From positions 1 through 64,000 of the forward strand of contig QCVS01000007.1 of NCBI GenBank assembly GCA_003210285.1: a stretch of 64,000 nucleotides of DNA, in the 5' to 3' direction. The stretch comes from Prochlorococcus sp. AG-686-J21. Lineage in GTDB: Bacteria; Cyanobacteriota; Cyanobacteriia; PCC-6307; Cyanobiaceae. The notes under the pieces were generated by a model that was not told where the DNA came from, did no database searches, and saw nothing but the letters and a program-made list of their open reading frames with translations. Within the stretch, counting starts at the first letter, position 1. Every line of letters begins with the position of its first letter. The translations under genes and the position numbers were made by a program. Below, piece by piece: positions 54,186 to 64,000 of the stretch.

Positions 54186-54659
54186 GTGAGGATTATTGGA
54201 ATTGACCCTGGATTAGCAAGAGTTGGATATGGAATTATTGAGATTCAAAATGAAAAGAAGATATTTCTTGATTGTGGAATAATTGAAACCAATAAAAATA
54301 AAGAAGAAGGAGATAGACTTTATGAAATATTTAATGACCTCAATACATTAATTGATCAGTGGAAACCTGATATTGCTGCTGTAGAGAAGTTTTTCTTTTA
54401 TAGATCTAGCACTACTATTAGCGTCGTTCAGGCTCGGGGAGTAATCATGATGGTATTTGCTTCCAAGAGTATCAAAGTTAGTGAGTACGCACCTTCTCAA
54501 GTCAAGCTTGCTATCGCAGGCTCTGGTAAAGCATCAAAGAAGGAAGTTATTGAAGCGGTAATGTATAACCTAAATTTGACCCATGCGCCAAAACCTGATG
54601 ACTCGGCAGATGCACTAGCTATAGCCTTAACAAAATTAAATGAGGAAGGATTTAATTAA
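54186..54659 (+). CDS. ruvC: Crossover junction endodeoxyribonuclease RuvC
   Basis: [39 protein letters not shown] at 54186 follows the chlI stop, whereas the listed 54135 start overlaps chlI. Confidence 0.93.
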   Translation: MRIIGIDPGLARVGYGIIEIQNEKKIFLDCGIIETNKNKEEGDRLYEIFNDLNTLIDQWKPDIAAVEKFFFYRSSTTISVVQARGVIMMVFASKSIKVSEYAPSQVKLAIAGSGKASKKEVIEAVMYNLNLTHAPKPDDSADALAIALTKLNEEGFN

Positions 54660-54668
54660 ATAAAATTT

Positions 54669-55226
54669 ATGATTATTTCAGAAAAAAAGAATTTGGAGAG
54701 GAAATTTTTTAAAAATTTGAGAAATAAAAGTACAGCTATTGATATGAGAAATGTTGAAATTAATGTAAAAACTTATGTCGATTCAATTTTTAGTAAAGAT
54801 TTAAACAAAAAACATATAGGAATTTATTGGCCTCTTGAAAACGAAGTTGATTTAAGAAGTCTTGGAGATGAATATTTATTAGCCTTACCAAGATGTGAAA
54901 AAAATAAAAATCTCTCATTTTGTCTCTGGGATAAGAAACAATTATCTAAAGACTCACATGGGATACTAGCTCCTGATTCTTCAAATAAATTAAGTTATGA
55001 AAAAATTAGTATTATTTTTATCCCGTGTATATCCGTTGATAAAAACTTAATAAGATTAGGTTACGGGGGAGGATATTTTGATAAATTAAGGGAAGATAAG
55101 AATTGGAGAGCTATTCCTTGTATTGGGATCTTAACTTCTAATTGTGTAAGCAATAAATTATTGACTAGAGCTGATTGGGATATCCCTCTATCAGGTTTTA
55201 TTACAGAAAAAGAAATATTAGTATAG
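54669..55226 (+). CDS. 5-formyltetrahydrofolate cyclo-ligase family protein
   Basis: IGIYWPLENEVDLR, IIFIPCISVDKNLIRLGYGGGYFDK. Confidence 0.9.
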   Translation: MIISEKKNLERKFFKNLRNKSTAIDMRNVEINVKTYVDSIFSKDLNKKHIGIYWPLENEVDLRSLGDEYLLALPRCEKNKNLSFCLWDKKQLSKDSHGILAPDSSNKLSYEKISIIFIPCISVDKNLIRLGYGGGYFDKLREDKNWRAIPCIGILTSNCVSNKLLTRADWDIPLSGFITEKEILV

Positions 55227-55263
55227 TGTGTATCTAATTTAGTTTTTTAATATTTGTATAAGA

Positions 55264-55689
55264 ATGGAAAATAAAGAAACTTATACTGAATTATTTAACT
55301 TAGTTAAGAAGCTGAAAAAGGCAGAAGATCCCAAAAGAAAATATGAATTTATTTTATGGTTAGGTAAAAAATTGAAAGTTCCAAATAACAGCATCTTAAT
55401 TCCAGAAAATAAAGTTCAAGGATGTGTTTCTGAAGTCTTTGTTAAAGCAAGTTTTCAAGATGGGAAACTTTATTGGGAAGGCTATTCTGATGCTTTGATA
55501 ACAAAGGGTTTACTTGCATTCCTTATTAATGGAATGAATGAATTAACACCAAAAGAAGTCGTTAATATAAATAATAAATTTATAGAAGATACTGGTTTAA
55601 AAGCAAGTTTAACCCCATCTAGATCAAATGGGTTTTTAAATATTCTTTTAAAAATGCAGTCTCAGGCAAATGATTTTTTGTCGGAATAA
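55264..55689 (+). CDS. sufE: SufE-like cysteine desulfuration protein
   Basis: YEFILWLGKKL, NKVQGCVSEVFVKA (active Cys), SDALITKGLLAFLI, GLKASLTPSRSNGFLNILLKM. Confidence 0.92.
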   Translation: MENKETYTELFNLVKKLKKAEDPKRKYEFILWLGKKLKVPNNSILIPENKVQGCVSEVFVKASFQDGKLYWEGYSDALITKGLLAFLINGMNELTPKEVVNINNKFIEDTGLKASLTPSRSNGFLNILLKMQSQANDFLSE

Positions 55690-55724
55690 TATTATAAAAT
55701 TGAAATTATAATTAAAGATAACAA

Positions 55725-57026
55725 ATGCAAAAATGTAAAATTGGAATCATTGGTTTTGGAACTGTAGGAAAAGGTATTTTTAAAATTCTAAAATCAGCAA
55801 ATGACTTACATCCAATTTTAAAAGATATAGAAATCGTAGGAATAGCTGTTAAAAATATCAATAAAAAAAGGGACATTGAATTAGAAGAAAATCTATTAAT
55901 AAATGATCCTTATGAATTAATTCAAGATCCAAACGTTGATGTAATTGTTGAAGTAATGGGTGGGATAGATATAGCGAAGGATATTATTCTGAAATCGCTA
56001 AAGGCACGGAAATCAGTAGTTACAGCTAACAAAGCGGTAATTGCAAGATATGGAAGTGAAATATATTCTACAGCTGCTAAGAATGGTGTTTATGTTTTAA
56101 CAGAAGCCGCAGTATGTGGAGGGATACCAATAATTGAACCTTTAAAAAGATCTCTTAAAAGTAATCAAATAAATAAAATGATTGGGATAATAAATGGCAC
56201 AACAAATTTTATACTTTCAAAAATGACAAATGAAAAGGCTGATTATAAGGCAACATTACAATTAGCTCAGAAACTTGGTTTCGCTGAATTTGATCCAACT
56301 GCTGATGTTGAAGGACATGACGCGGCAGATAAGATTTCAATTCTTACTGAACTCGCATTTGGAGGCAAAATTAATAGAGATTCAATTAGCACAGAGGGTA
56401 TTAATCAAATAAATATTAAAGATATTGAATATGCAAATAAATTAGGTTTTGAAATAAAACTTTTAGCCTTTTCTGAGAGAAATCTTATAAATATTAATGA
56501 TTCTCTCTCCCTAAATATTTGGGTAGCTCCTTCTTTAATCCCTAAATCTCATCCTTTAGCAACGGTTGATGGTGTGAATAATGCCATTCTTATAGATTCT
56601 GAACCACTAGGGGAGATAATGTTGTACGGCCCAGGAGCGGGAAGTGGACCAACTGCCGCTTCTGTTGTGTCTGATATCTTAAATCTACAGGCTTCAGTAA
56701 CAAAGGATATGTCCTCTATTGATCCATTATTATCTTTTAATTTTTGGAGAGACTGTCATATCATAAATTTTGATCAAATATCAAAAAAGAATTATCTTAG
56801 AATTATCTGTTTAGATACTCCAGGAGTAATTGGTAAGATTGGAGATCTTTTTGGCAAGAATGATGTCTCAATAGAATCAATTGTCCAACTAGATGCAAGT
56901 GAGAATAAAGCAGAAATAGTTGTAATCACTCATGAAGTCTCAAATGGTAAATTTGAAAAATCAAAGAAGGAAATAAATGCTCTTTCTGAAGTTGAATTAA
57001 TTGCTAGTCAATTAAGTTGTATTTGA
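55725..57026 (+). CDS. hom: Homoserine dehydrogenase (with C-terminal ACT domain)
   Basis: IGIIGFGTVGKGIFKIL, VTANKAVIARYG, GIINGTTNFILSKM, GFAEFDPTADVEGHDAADK. Confidence 0.95.
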   Translation: MQKCKIGIIGFGTVGKGIFKILKSANDLHPILKDIEIVGIAVKNINKKRDIELEENLLINDPYELIQDPNVDVIVEVMGGIDIAKDIILKSLKARKSVVTANKAVIARYGSEIYSTAAKNGVYVLTEAAVCGGIPIIEPLKRSLKSNQINKMIGIINGTTNFILSKMTNEKADYKATLQLAQKLGFAEFDPTADVEGHDAADKISILTELAFGGKINRDSISTEGINQINIKDIEYANKLGFEIKLLAFSERNLININDSLSLNIWVAPSLIPKSHPLATVDGVNNAILIDSEPLGEIMLYGPGAGSGPTAASVVSDILNLQASVTKDMSSIDPLLSFNFWRDCHIINFDQISKKNYLRIICLDTPGVIGKIGDLFGKNDVSIESIVQLDASENKAEIVVITHEVSNGKFEKSKKEINALSEVELIASQLSCI

Positions 57027-57088
57027 AAAAAACATTTGCATATCTTTCTTTAGCTTGTTAAACCAAAGAGAGGATAAGTATTTATGTA

Positions 57089-57349
57089 ATGAGTTTTTCA
57101 AAATTAGTAGAAAATAAAAGTAGTTTTAAATTCAATTCTAATAACAGTTGTAAAAACATATATAAAGGAGCTTGTGTGAAAATTAAAAATAGTCAAAAGA
57201 CATTTCAGGTTGTAGGAATTAATCCAGAGAGTAAAGTTTGTTGGATAAGAGAGTGGCCCTTCGCTTTGGATGTTAATAAGACATTTTCTTTGAAAATTAA
57301 TCAAATTACCCTACAAACCTTTTGCACTGATGGTTTAGATGAAAAGTAA
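57089..57349 (+). CDS. Small conserved hypothetical protein
   Basis: 86-aa ORF, stop overlapping the next gene's start; no recognised family. Confidence 0.55.
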   Translation: MSFSKLVENKSSFKFNSNNSCKNIYKGACVKIKNSQKTFQVVGINPESKVCWIREWPFALDVNKTFSLKINQITLQTFCTDGLDEK

Positions 57350-58925
57350 ATTTCTGAACAATAATTTTTTAATAGCTTTATTTGTTTTTTTAGTTTCTCT
57401 ATCACAATATTCTTGCCTTTCTAATAATAAATCCAAAAGAATTATAGTTGCAAGTTCAGGTAAAATTGAATCTTTAGATCCTGCTAGGGCAAGTACTCTT
57501 AAATCATTACAACTCTTAAGTTCGCTCGGTGATACTTTATATGAATTAAATTCTGAAGGAGAATTAATTCCTGAATTAGCTTTGGGAATGCCAATTTTTT
57601 CAAAAGATAAATTACAAATAACAATTAATCTAAAAAGAAATGTTCTTTTTCATGATGGAACTGCATTTAATTCAAATGCTATAAAGTTTTCTTTTGATAG
57701 ATTTAAAAGAATCGGAACAATGAATTATATTTTTGGGAATAAAATTAAATCTTTAGAAACTCCAAGTGATTATAAGGTAATCATTAATCTAAACAAACCA
57801 TCAAGCTCTGTTAACGGGGTACTTACATCTGTAAATTTAACACCTATTTCACCCAGTTATTATAAAGATTATTCTGATAAATTTTTAAATGATAAATTTG
57901 TTGGTACTGGTAAATATATATTGAAGAGATTTTCAAATGAAATTCAAATAATTGATCCAAATTTAAATTATTGGGGAGATAAACCTTATAATGAAGGTAT
58001 TAGTTTTATTGGATATTCCAACTCTTCTTCTCTTTTCGGAGCTCTCAAAAGTAAACAAATTGATGTTCTTTTATCAAATTCAATAGATGATATTCAAAGA
58101 AATTATTTAAAGTCATTAAGTAAAAATAATGAAATTAAAGAAGGAAAGAGTCCTGCAACCGAAATAAGTTTTATTAGTCTAAGAACAAATTCTTATCCCT
58201 TAAATAATCTTAATGTAAGGTTAGCTATAGCTAAAAGTCTTAATAGGGACTTTATTAGCGATAAGGTTAGTTATGGATTAAGGCAACCATCAAGATCGCT
58301 TGTCCCACCAATTTTTAAAAAAAATAAGAATGAATTATGGCCAGAATATGATCCCTTAGAAGCAAAATTATTACTACAAAAAGAAGGTTACTGTAACGGT
58401 AATGTTTTAGATTTTCCTCTTACTTATAGATCTAACGTACCTGCGGATAAACTGATTGCTCTTTCTTGGCAAGAACAAATAAAAAGTATTTTGCATGAAT
58501 GTATTAATATTCAACTCAACGGAGTAGAGTCCACAACAATTTATAAGAATCTAAATCTAGGGATATATACAGCGGTTATTCTTGATTGGACAGGTGCTTA
58601 TTCTGATCCAGAAGCATATTTAACACCACTTCTAAGTTGCAATGAAATAGATGGTGAAAATTGTAAAAAAGGAGAATCAGTCTACAGCGGTAGTTTTTGG
58701 GGATCAAAGAGAGTAGAAGGTTTATTTCTTGAAAGCGAAAATTTAAACGGTAAAGAAAGACTAGCGAAATTAATTGAAATAGAGACAATAGCTTCAGAAT
58801 CAATACCTTATATTCCAATATGGATTTCATCTCAAAAAGCTTGGTCCCAAAATGAAATATCAAAGCCTATTTTTAATGGTGCAGGAATTATTTCTATGAG
58901 TGATCTGAAATTCATTAATGAGTAG
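57339..58925 (+). CDS. Peptide/nickel-type ABC transporter substrate-binding protein (family 5)
   Basis: Lipobox-like YSC; IESLDPARASTLKSLQLLSSLGDTLYELNSEGELIPELA; FHDGTAFNSNAIKFSFDRF. Confidence 0.9.
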   Translation: MKSKFLNNNFLIALFVFLVSLSQYSCLSNNKSKRIIVASSGKIESLDPARASTLKSLQLLSSLGDTLYELNSEGELIPELALGMPIFSKDKLQITINLKRNVLFHDGTAFNSNAIKFSFDRFKRIGTMNYIFGNKIKSLETPSDYKVIINLNKPSSSVNGVLTSVNLTPISPSYYKDYSDKFLNDKFVGTGKYILKRFSNEIQIIDPNLNYWGDKPYNEGISFIGYSNSSSLFGALKSKQIDVLLSNSIDDIQRNYLKSLSKNNEIKEGKSPATEISFISLRTNSYPLNNLNVRLAIAKSLNRDFISDKVSYGLRQPSRSLVPPIFKKNKNELWPEYDPLEAKLLLQKEGYCNGNVLDFPLTYRSNVPADKLIALSWQEQIKSILHECINIQLNGVESTTIYKNLNLGIYTAVILDWTGAYSDPEAYLTPLLSCNEIDGENCKKGESVYSGSFWGSKRVEGLFLESENLNGKERLAKLIEIETIASESIPYIPIWISSQKAWSQNEISKPIFNGAGIISMSDLKFINE

Positions 58926-59940
58926 AAATCTTAATAAACTTTTAAATTATTCTTTATTAAAGATTTCTTTAATACCTTTAATGTTGTGGATCATATCAAC
59001 ATTAGTTTTTGTGTTGTTAAGAGTTGCGCCAGGAGACCCAGTTGACGCAATTTTAGGTTCTGGGGCAAATGAATCTTCAAGAGAAATTCTTAGATATAAA
59101 TTAGGGTTAAATGAATCTCTTCTTACTCAATATCTTTCTTATATTAATAATATTTTACACTTAAATTTTGGAGAATCTTTAAGTACTCAAGAACCTGTTC
59201 TTGATATTATTCTAAAATCATTACCAGCAAGTCTGGAACTAGGTATCTTTTCAATAATTTTTGCAATTCTAATAGGCTTCCCGCTTGGCTTTTTTGGTTT
59301 AAAAAATGAAGGAAAAAAAGGAGACTACTTTGCTAGAATCATAGGAATCTCTTCATATGCAATTCCACCTTTTTGGGGAGCAATTTTAGCTCAATTAATA
59401 TTTTCTGTATATTTAAGAATTTTTCCAATTGGTGGAAGGTTCCCAATCACTTATATCCAACCTCAAATTACAGGCTTTTTAGTTTTAGATAGTCTTCTAA
59501 ATAATGATTTTATCTCTTTGAGAGAAAGCTTATATCATCTTGCACTGCCATCAATAACCCTTGGGTTTCTATTGAGCGGAATTTTTAGTAGATCTTTAAG
59601 AATAAATTTAGATAAGACACTAAAAAGCGATTATGTTAATGCGGCTGTATGCCGAGGAATTACAAGAAGGAAAATTATCCTAAATCACTCTTTACCTAAT
59701 GCACTTTTGCCTATTGTGACAATTTCAGGTTTAACAATAGCTTCTTTGGCTGGGGGAGCGCTTCTTTTTGAAGTTACTTTTTCATGGCCAGGGATAGCTT
59801 TAAGATTACATGAAGCTATTTCTCAACGTGATTATACTGTTGTTCAAGGGATTGTAATTATTACCTCTTTACTAATAGTTTCATTAAATCTTTTTGTAGA
59901 TATTTTGATTTCTATATTGGATCCTCGAATCGAATACTAA
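58918..59940 (+). CDS. Peptide ABC transporter permease (DppB-like)
   Basis: LLRVAPGDPVDAILG, YKLGLNESLLTQYLSYINNILHLNFGES, binding-protein-dependent permease EAA region. Confidence 0.92.
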   Translation: MSRNLNKLLNYSLLKISLIPLMLWIISTLVFVLLRVAPGDPVDAILGSGANESSREILRYKLGLNESLLTQYLSYINNILHLNFGESLSTQEPVLDIILKSLPASLELGIFSIIFAILIGFPLGFFGLKNEGKKGDYFARIIGISSYAIPPFWGAILAQLIFSVYLRIFPIGGRFPITYIQPQITGFLVLDSLLNNDFISLRESLYHLALPSITLGFLLSGIFSRSLRINLDKTLKSDYVNAAVCRGITRRKIILNHSLPNALLPIVTISGLTIASLAGGALLFEVTFSWPGIALRLHEAISQRDYTVVQGIVIITSLLIVSLNLFVDILISILDPRIEY

Positions 59941-61499
59941 TTTTTCATAATTGCTTTTAAGGTCTTTCTATCTAAGATATGAAAACCAAGATTGTCTTCT
60001 GTTTGATTTTTTATAATTTTAATGCTTTCATTATTTTCTATATTTTCTAAAAATTCTAAGATAACTTTTAAAGATAAGTTTTGAACAGAGTTAGGATTAG
60101 ATCCAATAAAAGATTTATTGATTTTAAAAATATCATTATTTTTGATATTTTCTGAATAATTATCATTGATTCTTATTGGTGAAAAATGACTTGATCCTTC
60201 AATAATTAAGAATCTATTTAAAGGATTAGAAGTCGTAGATAAAAATACTTTGAATTGCTCACTTATCAAGGGAGTTATGAGATCATAAGTCCCTCCAATA
60301 AAAAGTACTGGCATCTTAATTCCTGAACTTTTTTCATTTGGCCAGATTAAGCTTCCAAATGAATTAAATCCTATTATTCCATTTGATTTTTTTGAGTTGT
60401 TAGTTCTAGGTAATGGAATTTCGTTTAATTGACATTGGAGTAATTTTGATAAATTTGTTAGTGCAAAATCTTTTAAAGCTAAATCGCATCTTTTCTCTAA
60501 TTCATCATTAGGTAAATTACCTTCATATAAAAAAGCTATTAAAGCTCCTAATGAATGCCCCATTAAAATATAGGAATCATTGGCTAATTCTAATTTTCCA
60601 TTTTTATGTGCTTTTATTACTGTATCTAAATCTTTGATACGGTATAAGAAAAACTCAGCACTACTTGGAATTGAATCAGTACCTTCGATAACTTCTACAA
60701 AAGCCTCTGAATTGCTTCCTTCATGGTCTATAAATACTACTGGCCAACCTCTCTTACTTAATTCAAGTCCAATCCATCTGAAATTATCAATATCTCCTCC
60801 AAGTCCAGGCATGAATATAACTAGATCTTTATTTTCATTATTTTTCGTGTTTTTCCATAATTCAATTTTTAAAGGCTCAACTCGATGAGGCGAATAAATT
60901 ATCTTATTAACTTTTATAAGATCTGAATCATTTTTATTTACTTTTTTCTTTGAAAGAGAGTAATTTGTTTTTTTTAATGATTTTAATTTTAGGTTTAGAT
61001 TTTGTTGCTTTGCTAATTCCTTTTTCCATGATGAAATTATTAAAATTAAATTATCAATATCTAATGAAATTTCTTCTGAAGGTAAAGCCTTTAGGATATC
61101 CAAAGTAGAAACTTCATTTTTGGCTTCCAATAAACTTTCTATAGTATTAAAAACCTTAATACCAACTTTGTCATTCGAAACTAAAATAGTATTACTTAAT
61201 TCTGAAAGAATCTTTCTACCTACCCAACTTCTTAATACTTGCCTATTTAAACTTTCTTCTTTAAAAACTGGGAATTTTAAAAATTTAGATAACTCAAATA
61301 CTTTTAAAAAGCCATTTTGCTTAAACCAGTCTATTACTTCTGTAGAATCATAACTATAACTCTCTAAGTTTATTAACTGATCTATAGTTAGAGGGATTGA
61401 CATCTCTTCGAACTTGATATTTATCTTTTCAGCGGCTATTAAATCTTTTGCTGAATAAAAACTAAAGAAACTTAAAAAAAGTACAAATATGAATTTCAA
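59937..61499 (-). CDS. Alpha/beta hydrolase with cyanobacterial N-terminal domain (DUF1400-like)
   Basis: Signal peptide; FMPGLGGDIDNFRWIGLELSKRGWPVVFIDHEGS; nucleophile LMGHSLGALIA; GTYDLITP; GSSHFSP. Confidence 0.82.
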   Translation of the reverse strand: MKFIFVLFLSFFSFYSAKDLIAAEKINIKFEEMSIPLTIDQLINLESYSYDSTEVIDWFKQNGFLKVFELSKFLKFPVFKEESLNRQVLRSWVGRKILSELSNTILVSNDKVGIKVFNTIESLLEAKNEVSTLDILKALPSEEISLDIDNLILIISSWKKELAKQQNLNLKLKSLKKTNYSLSKKKVNKNDSDLIKVNKIIYSPHRVEPLKIELWKNTKNNENKDLVIFMPGLGGDIDNFRWIGLELSKRGWPVVFIDHEGSNSEAFVEVIEGTDSIPSSAEFFLYRIKDLDTVIKAHKNGKLELANDSYILMGHSLGALIAFLYEGNLPNDELEKRCDLALKDFALTNLSKLLQCQLNEIPLPRTNNSKKSNGIIGFNSFGSLIWPNEKSSGIKMPVLFIGGTYDLITPLISEQFKVFLSTTSNPLNRFLIIEGSSHFSPIRINDNYSENIKNNDIFKINKSFIGSNPNSVQNLSLKVILEFLENIENNESIKIIKNQTEDNLGFHILDRKTLKAIMKN

Positions 61500-61501
61500 T
61501 T

Positions 61502-62731
61502 GTGGTTATTCCTAATAGATTTTTTATAAGTAAACTTTGGTGGAGTCAATTTCCCTTTCATTTAAGGTTAATTACTAAAATAAGATTTTTTGCTTCATTT
61601 GGAGCAGGAGGTGTGATTTATTTAACATCCCTTATTTTTAATAATATTGGATTGTCAGCAACAGATATTGGTCTAGGTTTTACGATATCAGCAATCATTG
61701 GTACTTTAACAAGAATTTTTACTGGCAATTATTTAAACAAAACAGGCAAAATTCATAATCCTTTAGTTGCCTCTTCATGCATAAGTATTGCTGCAGGATT
61801 TTTTCTAATTATTTCAACAGATACTTACTCTTACATTCTTGGTCAAGCTTTCATCGGAGCAGCCGCTGGGATATATTGGCCAACTGCAGAATTTGTAGTT
61901 CCATATTTTTGTCAACCTATTGATACTAGAAAAGCTTATGCCCTAGTAAGAACTTCTGAGGCTTTGGGGATATTTTTAGGAGTATTTATTGGTGGATTTA
62001 TGAACAATTTTATATTTCTCAAATCGATTTTTATAAATGATATTTTTTGCATGCTTTCAATTATTTTTTTGATTTCAAGAAATAAAAAGTCGATACAAAA
62101 AACTTTAGAGAACTCTCAAAAAAAGGCTTTAGATCACCTTAAAACCTATCAAGAGAGGTGGAACAAAAATACAATCATGATAGTTTCATCTCTAATATTG
62201 ATAACTACATCTCTTGCTTTAATTCAGGTGACATTGCCGCTTGATCTTGTTAAGGGTGGAGTTTATAGAGATGTCTTAAATGAACAACTTATTAGTTTTA
62301 TCATTTCTTTTCAGTTGATTTTATTATTAATTTTACAATGGCCAATTGGTTCATGGATATCAAAAAAAGGGAAATTATTTGGTTTGAAATTTAGCTTGAT
62401 CAACTTTGCTCTATCCTCACTTTTGTTATTTATTTCTAGTTATTTAAATAATGCAGCTTTTTATTTTGTGTTTGTTGCAATAATCTCAATAACTTTAGGC
62501 ACATCTTCTTTCTTACCAACATCTACAGATGTTGTTTTCAGCATTGCTCCTTCAAATAAAAAAGGTTATGCACTAGCACTTCTATCGCAATGCTTTGCAA
62601 TGGGATATTTCTTTGGGCCATTTATTTCTGGGAGGATATTAGATCTTTTTGGTTATGCCTCGATTATGTGGGTAGCTATTTCATTTTTTTGTTTTTTAAT
62701 GTTTGCGATAATATTTAAGAAATCATTTTAA
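61502..62731 (+). CDS. Major facilitator superfamily transporter
   Basis: About 12 hydrophobic helices; loop GNYLNKTGKIHNPL; AAAGIYWPTAEF. Confidence 0.87.
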   Translation: MVIPNRFFISKLWWSQFPFHLRLITKIRFFASFGAGGVIYLTSLIFNNIGLSATDIGLGFTISAIIGTLTRIFTGNYLNKTGKIHNPLVASSCISIAAGFFLIISTDTYSYILGQAFIGAAAGIYWPTAEFVVPYFCQPIDTRKAYALVRTSEALGIFLGVFIGGFMNNFIFLKSIFINDIFCMLSIIFLISRNKKSIQKTLENSQKKALDHLKTYQERWNKNTIMIVSSLILITTSLALIQVTLPLDLVKGGVYRDVLNEQLISFIISFQLILLLILQWPIGSWISKKGKLFGLKFSLINFALSSLLLFISSYLNNAAFYFVFVAIISITLGTSSFLPTSTDVVFSIAPSNKKGYALALLSQCFAMGYFFGPFISGRILDLFGYASIMWVAISFFCFLMFAIIFKKSF

Positions 62732-62751
62732 AAGTTTTATATAAATAATAT

Positions 62752-63120
62752 TTATTGATTTTCTATTTCAATGATTCTTCTTTCTCTAAGAAATAAGAAA
62801 AATGGGGCAGAGAAAGCAAATGCTATTAAAAAAGTTCCAATGTAAACAACCCACATATTTTTTATATTCAATTTTTTAGATTCATTTACTATCCAAATAA
62901 AAACTGCAGTAGCACCCACCAATAAATCTCTAGATATTGATTGAGCTGCTGGATTGGCATTCGCTAATGAAATAAAATTCTTAATATCAAAACTATTTCC
63001 ATATTCAATAGCAAAATCAAAATTTGCCGTCATTGTAAGGATTGCCCCAAGGATTGATAGAACAAGGTAAAGATAAGAGAGTTTTTGTTTATTATCTTTT
63101 AGTAAGTTTAATGAATTCAT
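62752..63120 (-). CDS. Conserved hypothetical membrane protein (DUF2834-like)
   Basis: 122 aa with three to four TM segments; LYLVLSILGAILTMTANFDFAIEYG. Confidence 0.7.
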   Translation of the reverse strand: MNSLNLLKDNKQKLSYLYLVLSILGAILTMTANFDFAIEYGNSFDIKNFISLANANPAAQSISRDLLVGATAVFIWIVNESKKLNIKNMWVVYIGTFLIAFAFSAPFFLFLRERRIIEIENQ

Positions 63121-63161
63121 ATGGAAATAATATATACCCTAATAATAGTATTTATGAACTT

Positions 63162-64000
63162 ATGATTAAAGAAGAAACTAATAAAAATAAAGATTTTAAA
63201 TTTGTAAAAGGGAACTTAAAGTTTGCCGTTATTGGTCATATTGAGTGGATAAATTTTATTGAAGTTGATCAATTACCTCAACCAGGACTAATCTCTCATT
63301 CTAAAAGATCTTTAGAATATCCTGCTGGAGGTGGATCAGTAATTGCTAAGAGACTAAGTGAATTAACCAATAGCAAAGTCCATTTCTATACAGCTTTAGG
63401 ACATGATTTTTATGGTAAGCAATGTTTAAATATACTTGAAAATATGGGAATTAAATTACATGTAGCATGGCGTGATCAACCCACAAGAAAAGGATTCAGT
63501 TTAACTGACTCTGAGGGAGAAAGATCTATCACTATTATTGGGGAAAGATTGTCTCCTAATCATAATGATGATTTAGATTGGAATACTCTAAATGAAATGG
63601 ACGGGATTTTTATCACAGCAGCCGATAAGGAATTATTAAAAAAATCAAGGTTTGCTAAAACATTATGTATGACTCCCAGAGTGGGATTAAATATGATTAA
63701 TGAATCCGGGATATTATTAGATGGATTAATTGGAAGTAATCTTGATCCTGGAGAACACTTTTCTTTAAATGAATTAAAATTAAAACCGAAATATGTTATT
63801 AAAACAGAAGGAGAGAATGGTGGGATAGTATTTCCAGGAGGTAGATATAAAGCTATTAAAAATAAAAAAAATAACGTTGATTCATATGGATGCGGAGATT
63901 CTTTCGCCGCAGGAATCCTTTACGGTTTGTCTTCAAAATGGAATATAGAAGAAAGTTTAAATCTTGCTAAAATATTGGGTAGAAACTGCAGTGAACATTT
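63162..64000 (+). CDS. PfkB-family carbohydrate kinase, 3' truncated by window edge
   Basis: ATG at 63162 opens MIKEETNKNKDFKFVKGNLKFAVIGHIEWINF...YPAGGGSVIAKRLSEL...VDSYGCGDSFAAGILYGL, with the PfkB active-site motif. Not in the ORF track. Confidence 0.85.
   Translation, partial: MIKEETNKNKDFKFVKGNLKFAVIGHIEWINFIEVDQLPQPGLISHSKRSLEYPAGGGSVIAKRLSELTNSKVHFYTALGHDFYGKQCLNILENMGIKLHVAWRDQPTRKGFSLTDSEGERSITIIGERLSPNHNDDLDWNTLNEMDGIFITAADKELLKKSRFAKTLCMTPRVGLNMINESGILLDGLIGSNLDPGEHFSLNELKLKPKYVIKTEGENGGIVFPGGRYKAIKNKKNNVDSYGCGDSFAAGILYGLSSKWNIEESLNLAKILGRNCSEH

Overview
This looks like a compact, AT-rich (by eye) chromosomal window from a picocyanobacterium, most likely a high-light-adapted Prochlorococcus. 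The inference rests on gene content and order (guaB3-Yfr1-trxA, sasA/tRNA-Glu/petH/zwf/opcA, crtL-gyrA, petG/cytM, chlI-ruvC). It is gene-dense with core metabolism: DNA repair (recB partial, recD, recR, ruvC, gyrA), photosynthesis and pigments (psbP-like, petH, petG, cytM, chlI, crtE, crtL), clock output (sasA), carbon storage and oxidative pentose phosphate (malQ, GH57, zwf, opcA), cofactors (lipA, bioB, folD, cbiA/cobB) and c-di-AMP turnover (cdaA-like cyclase and a 7TM-HD phosphodiesterase). RNA features are one tRNA-Glu(TTC) and the small RNA Yfr1. I saw no CRISPR array, transposase, prophage, integrase or obvious pseudogene. I do not see a clear undescribed multi-gene system. The best leads are a PetH with a transmembrane N-terminus, a c-di-AMP cyclase embedded in a cell-wall/lysine/biotin gene run, a shortened HD phosphodiesterase, a mini-RodZ-like protein, an orphan half peptide-ABC transporter, a CpcS-like protein beside sasA, a hairpin abutting the start codon of a DEAD-box helicase, and mutually exclusive hairpins upstream of chlI. 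petG is missing from the supplied ORF track.
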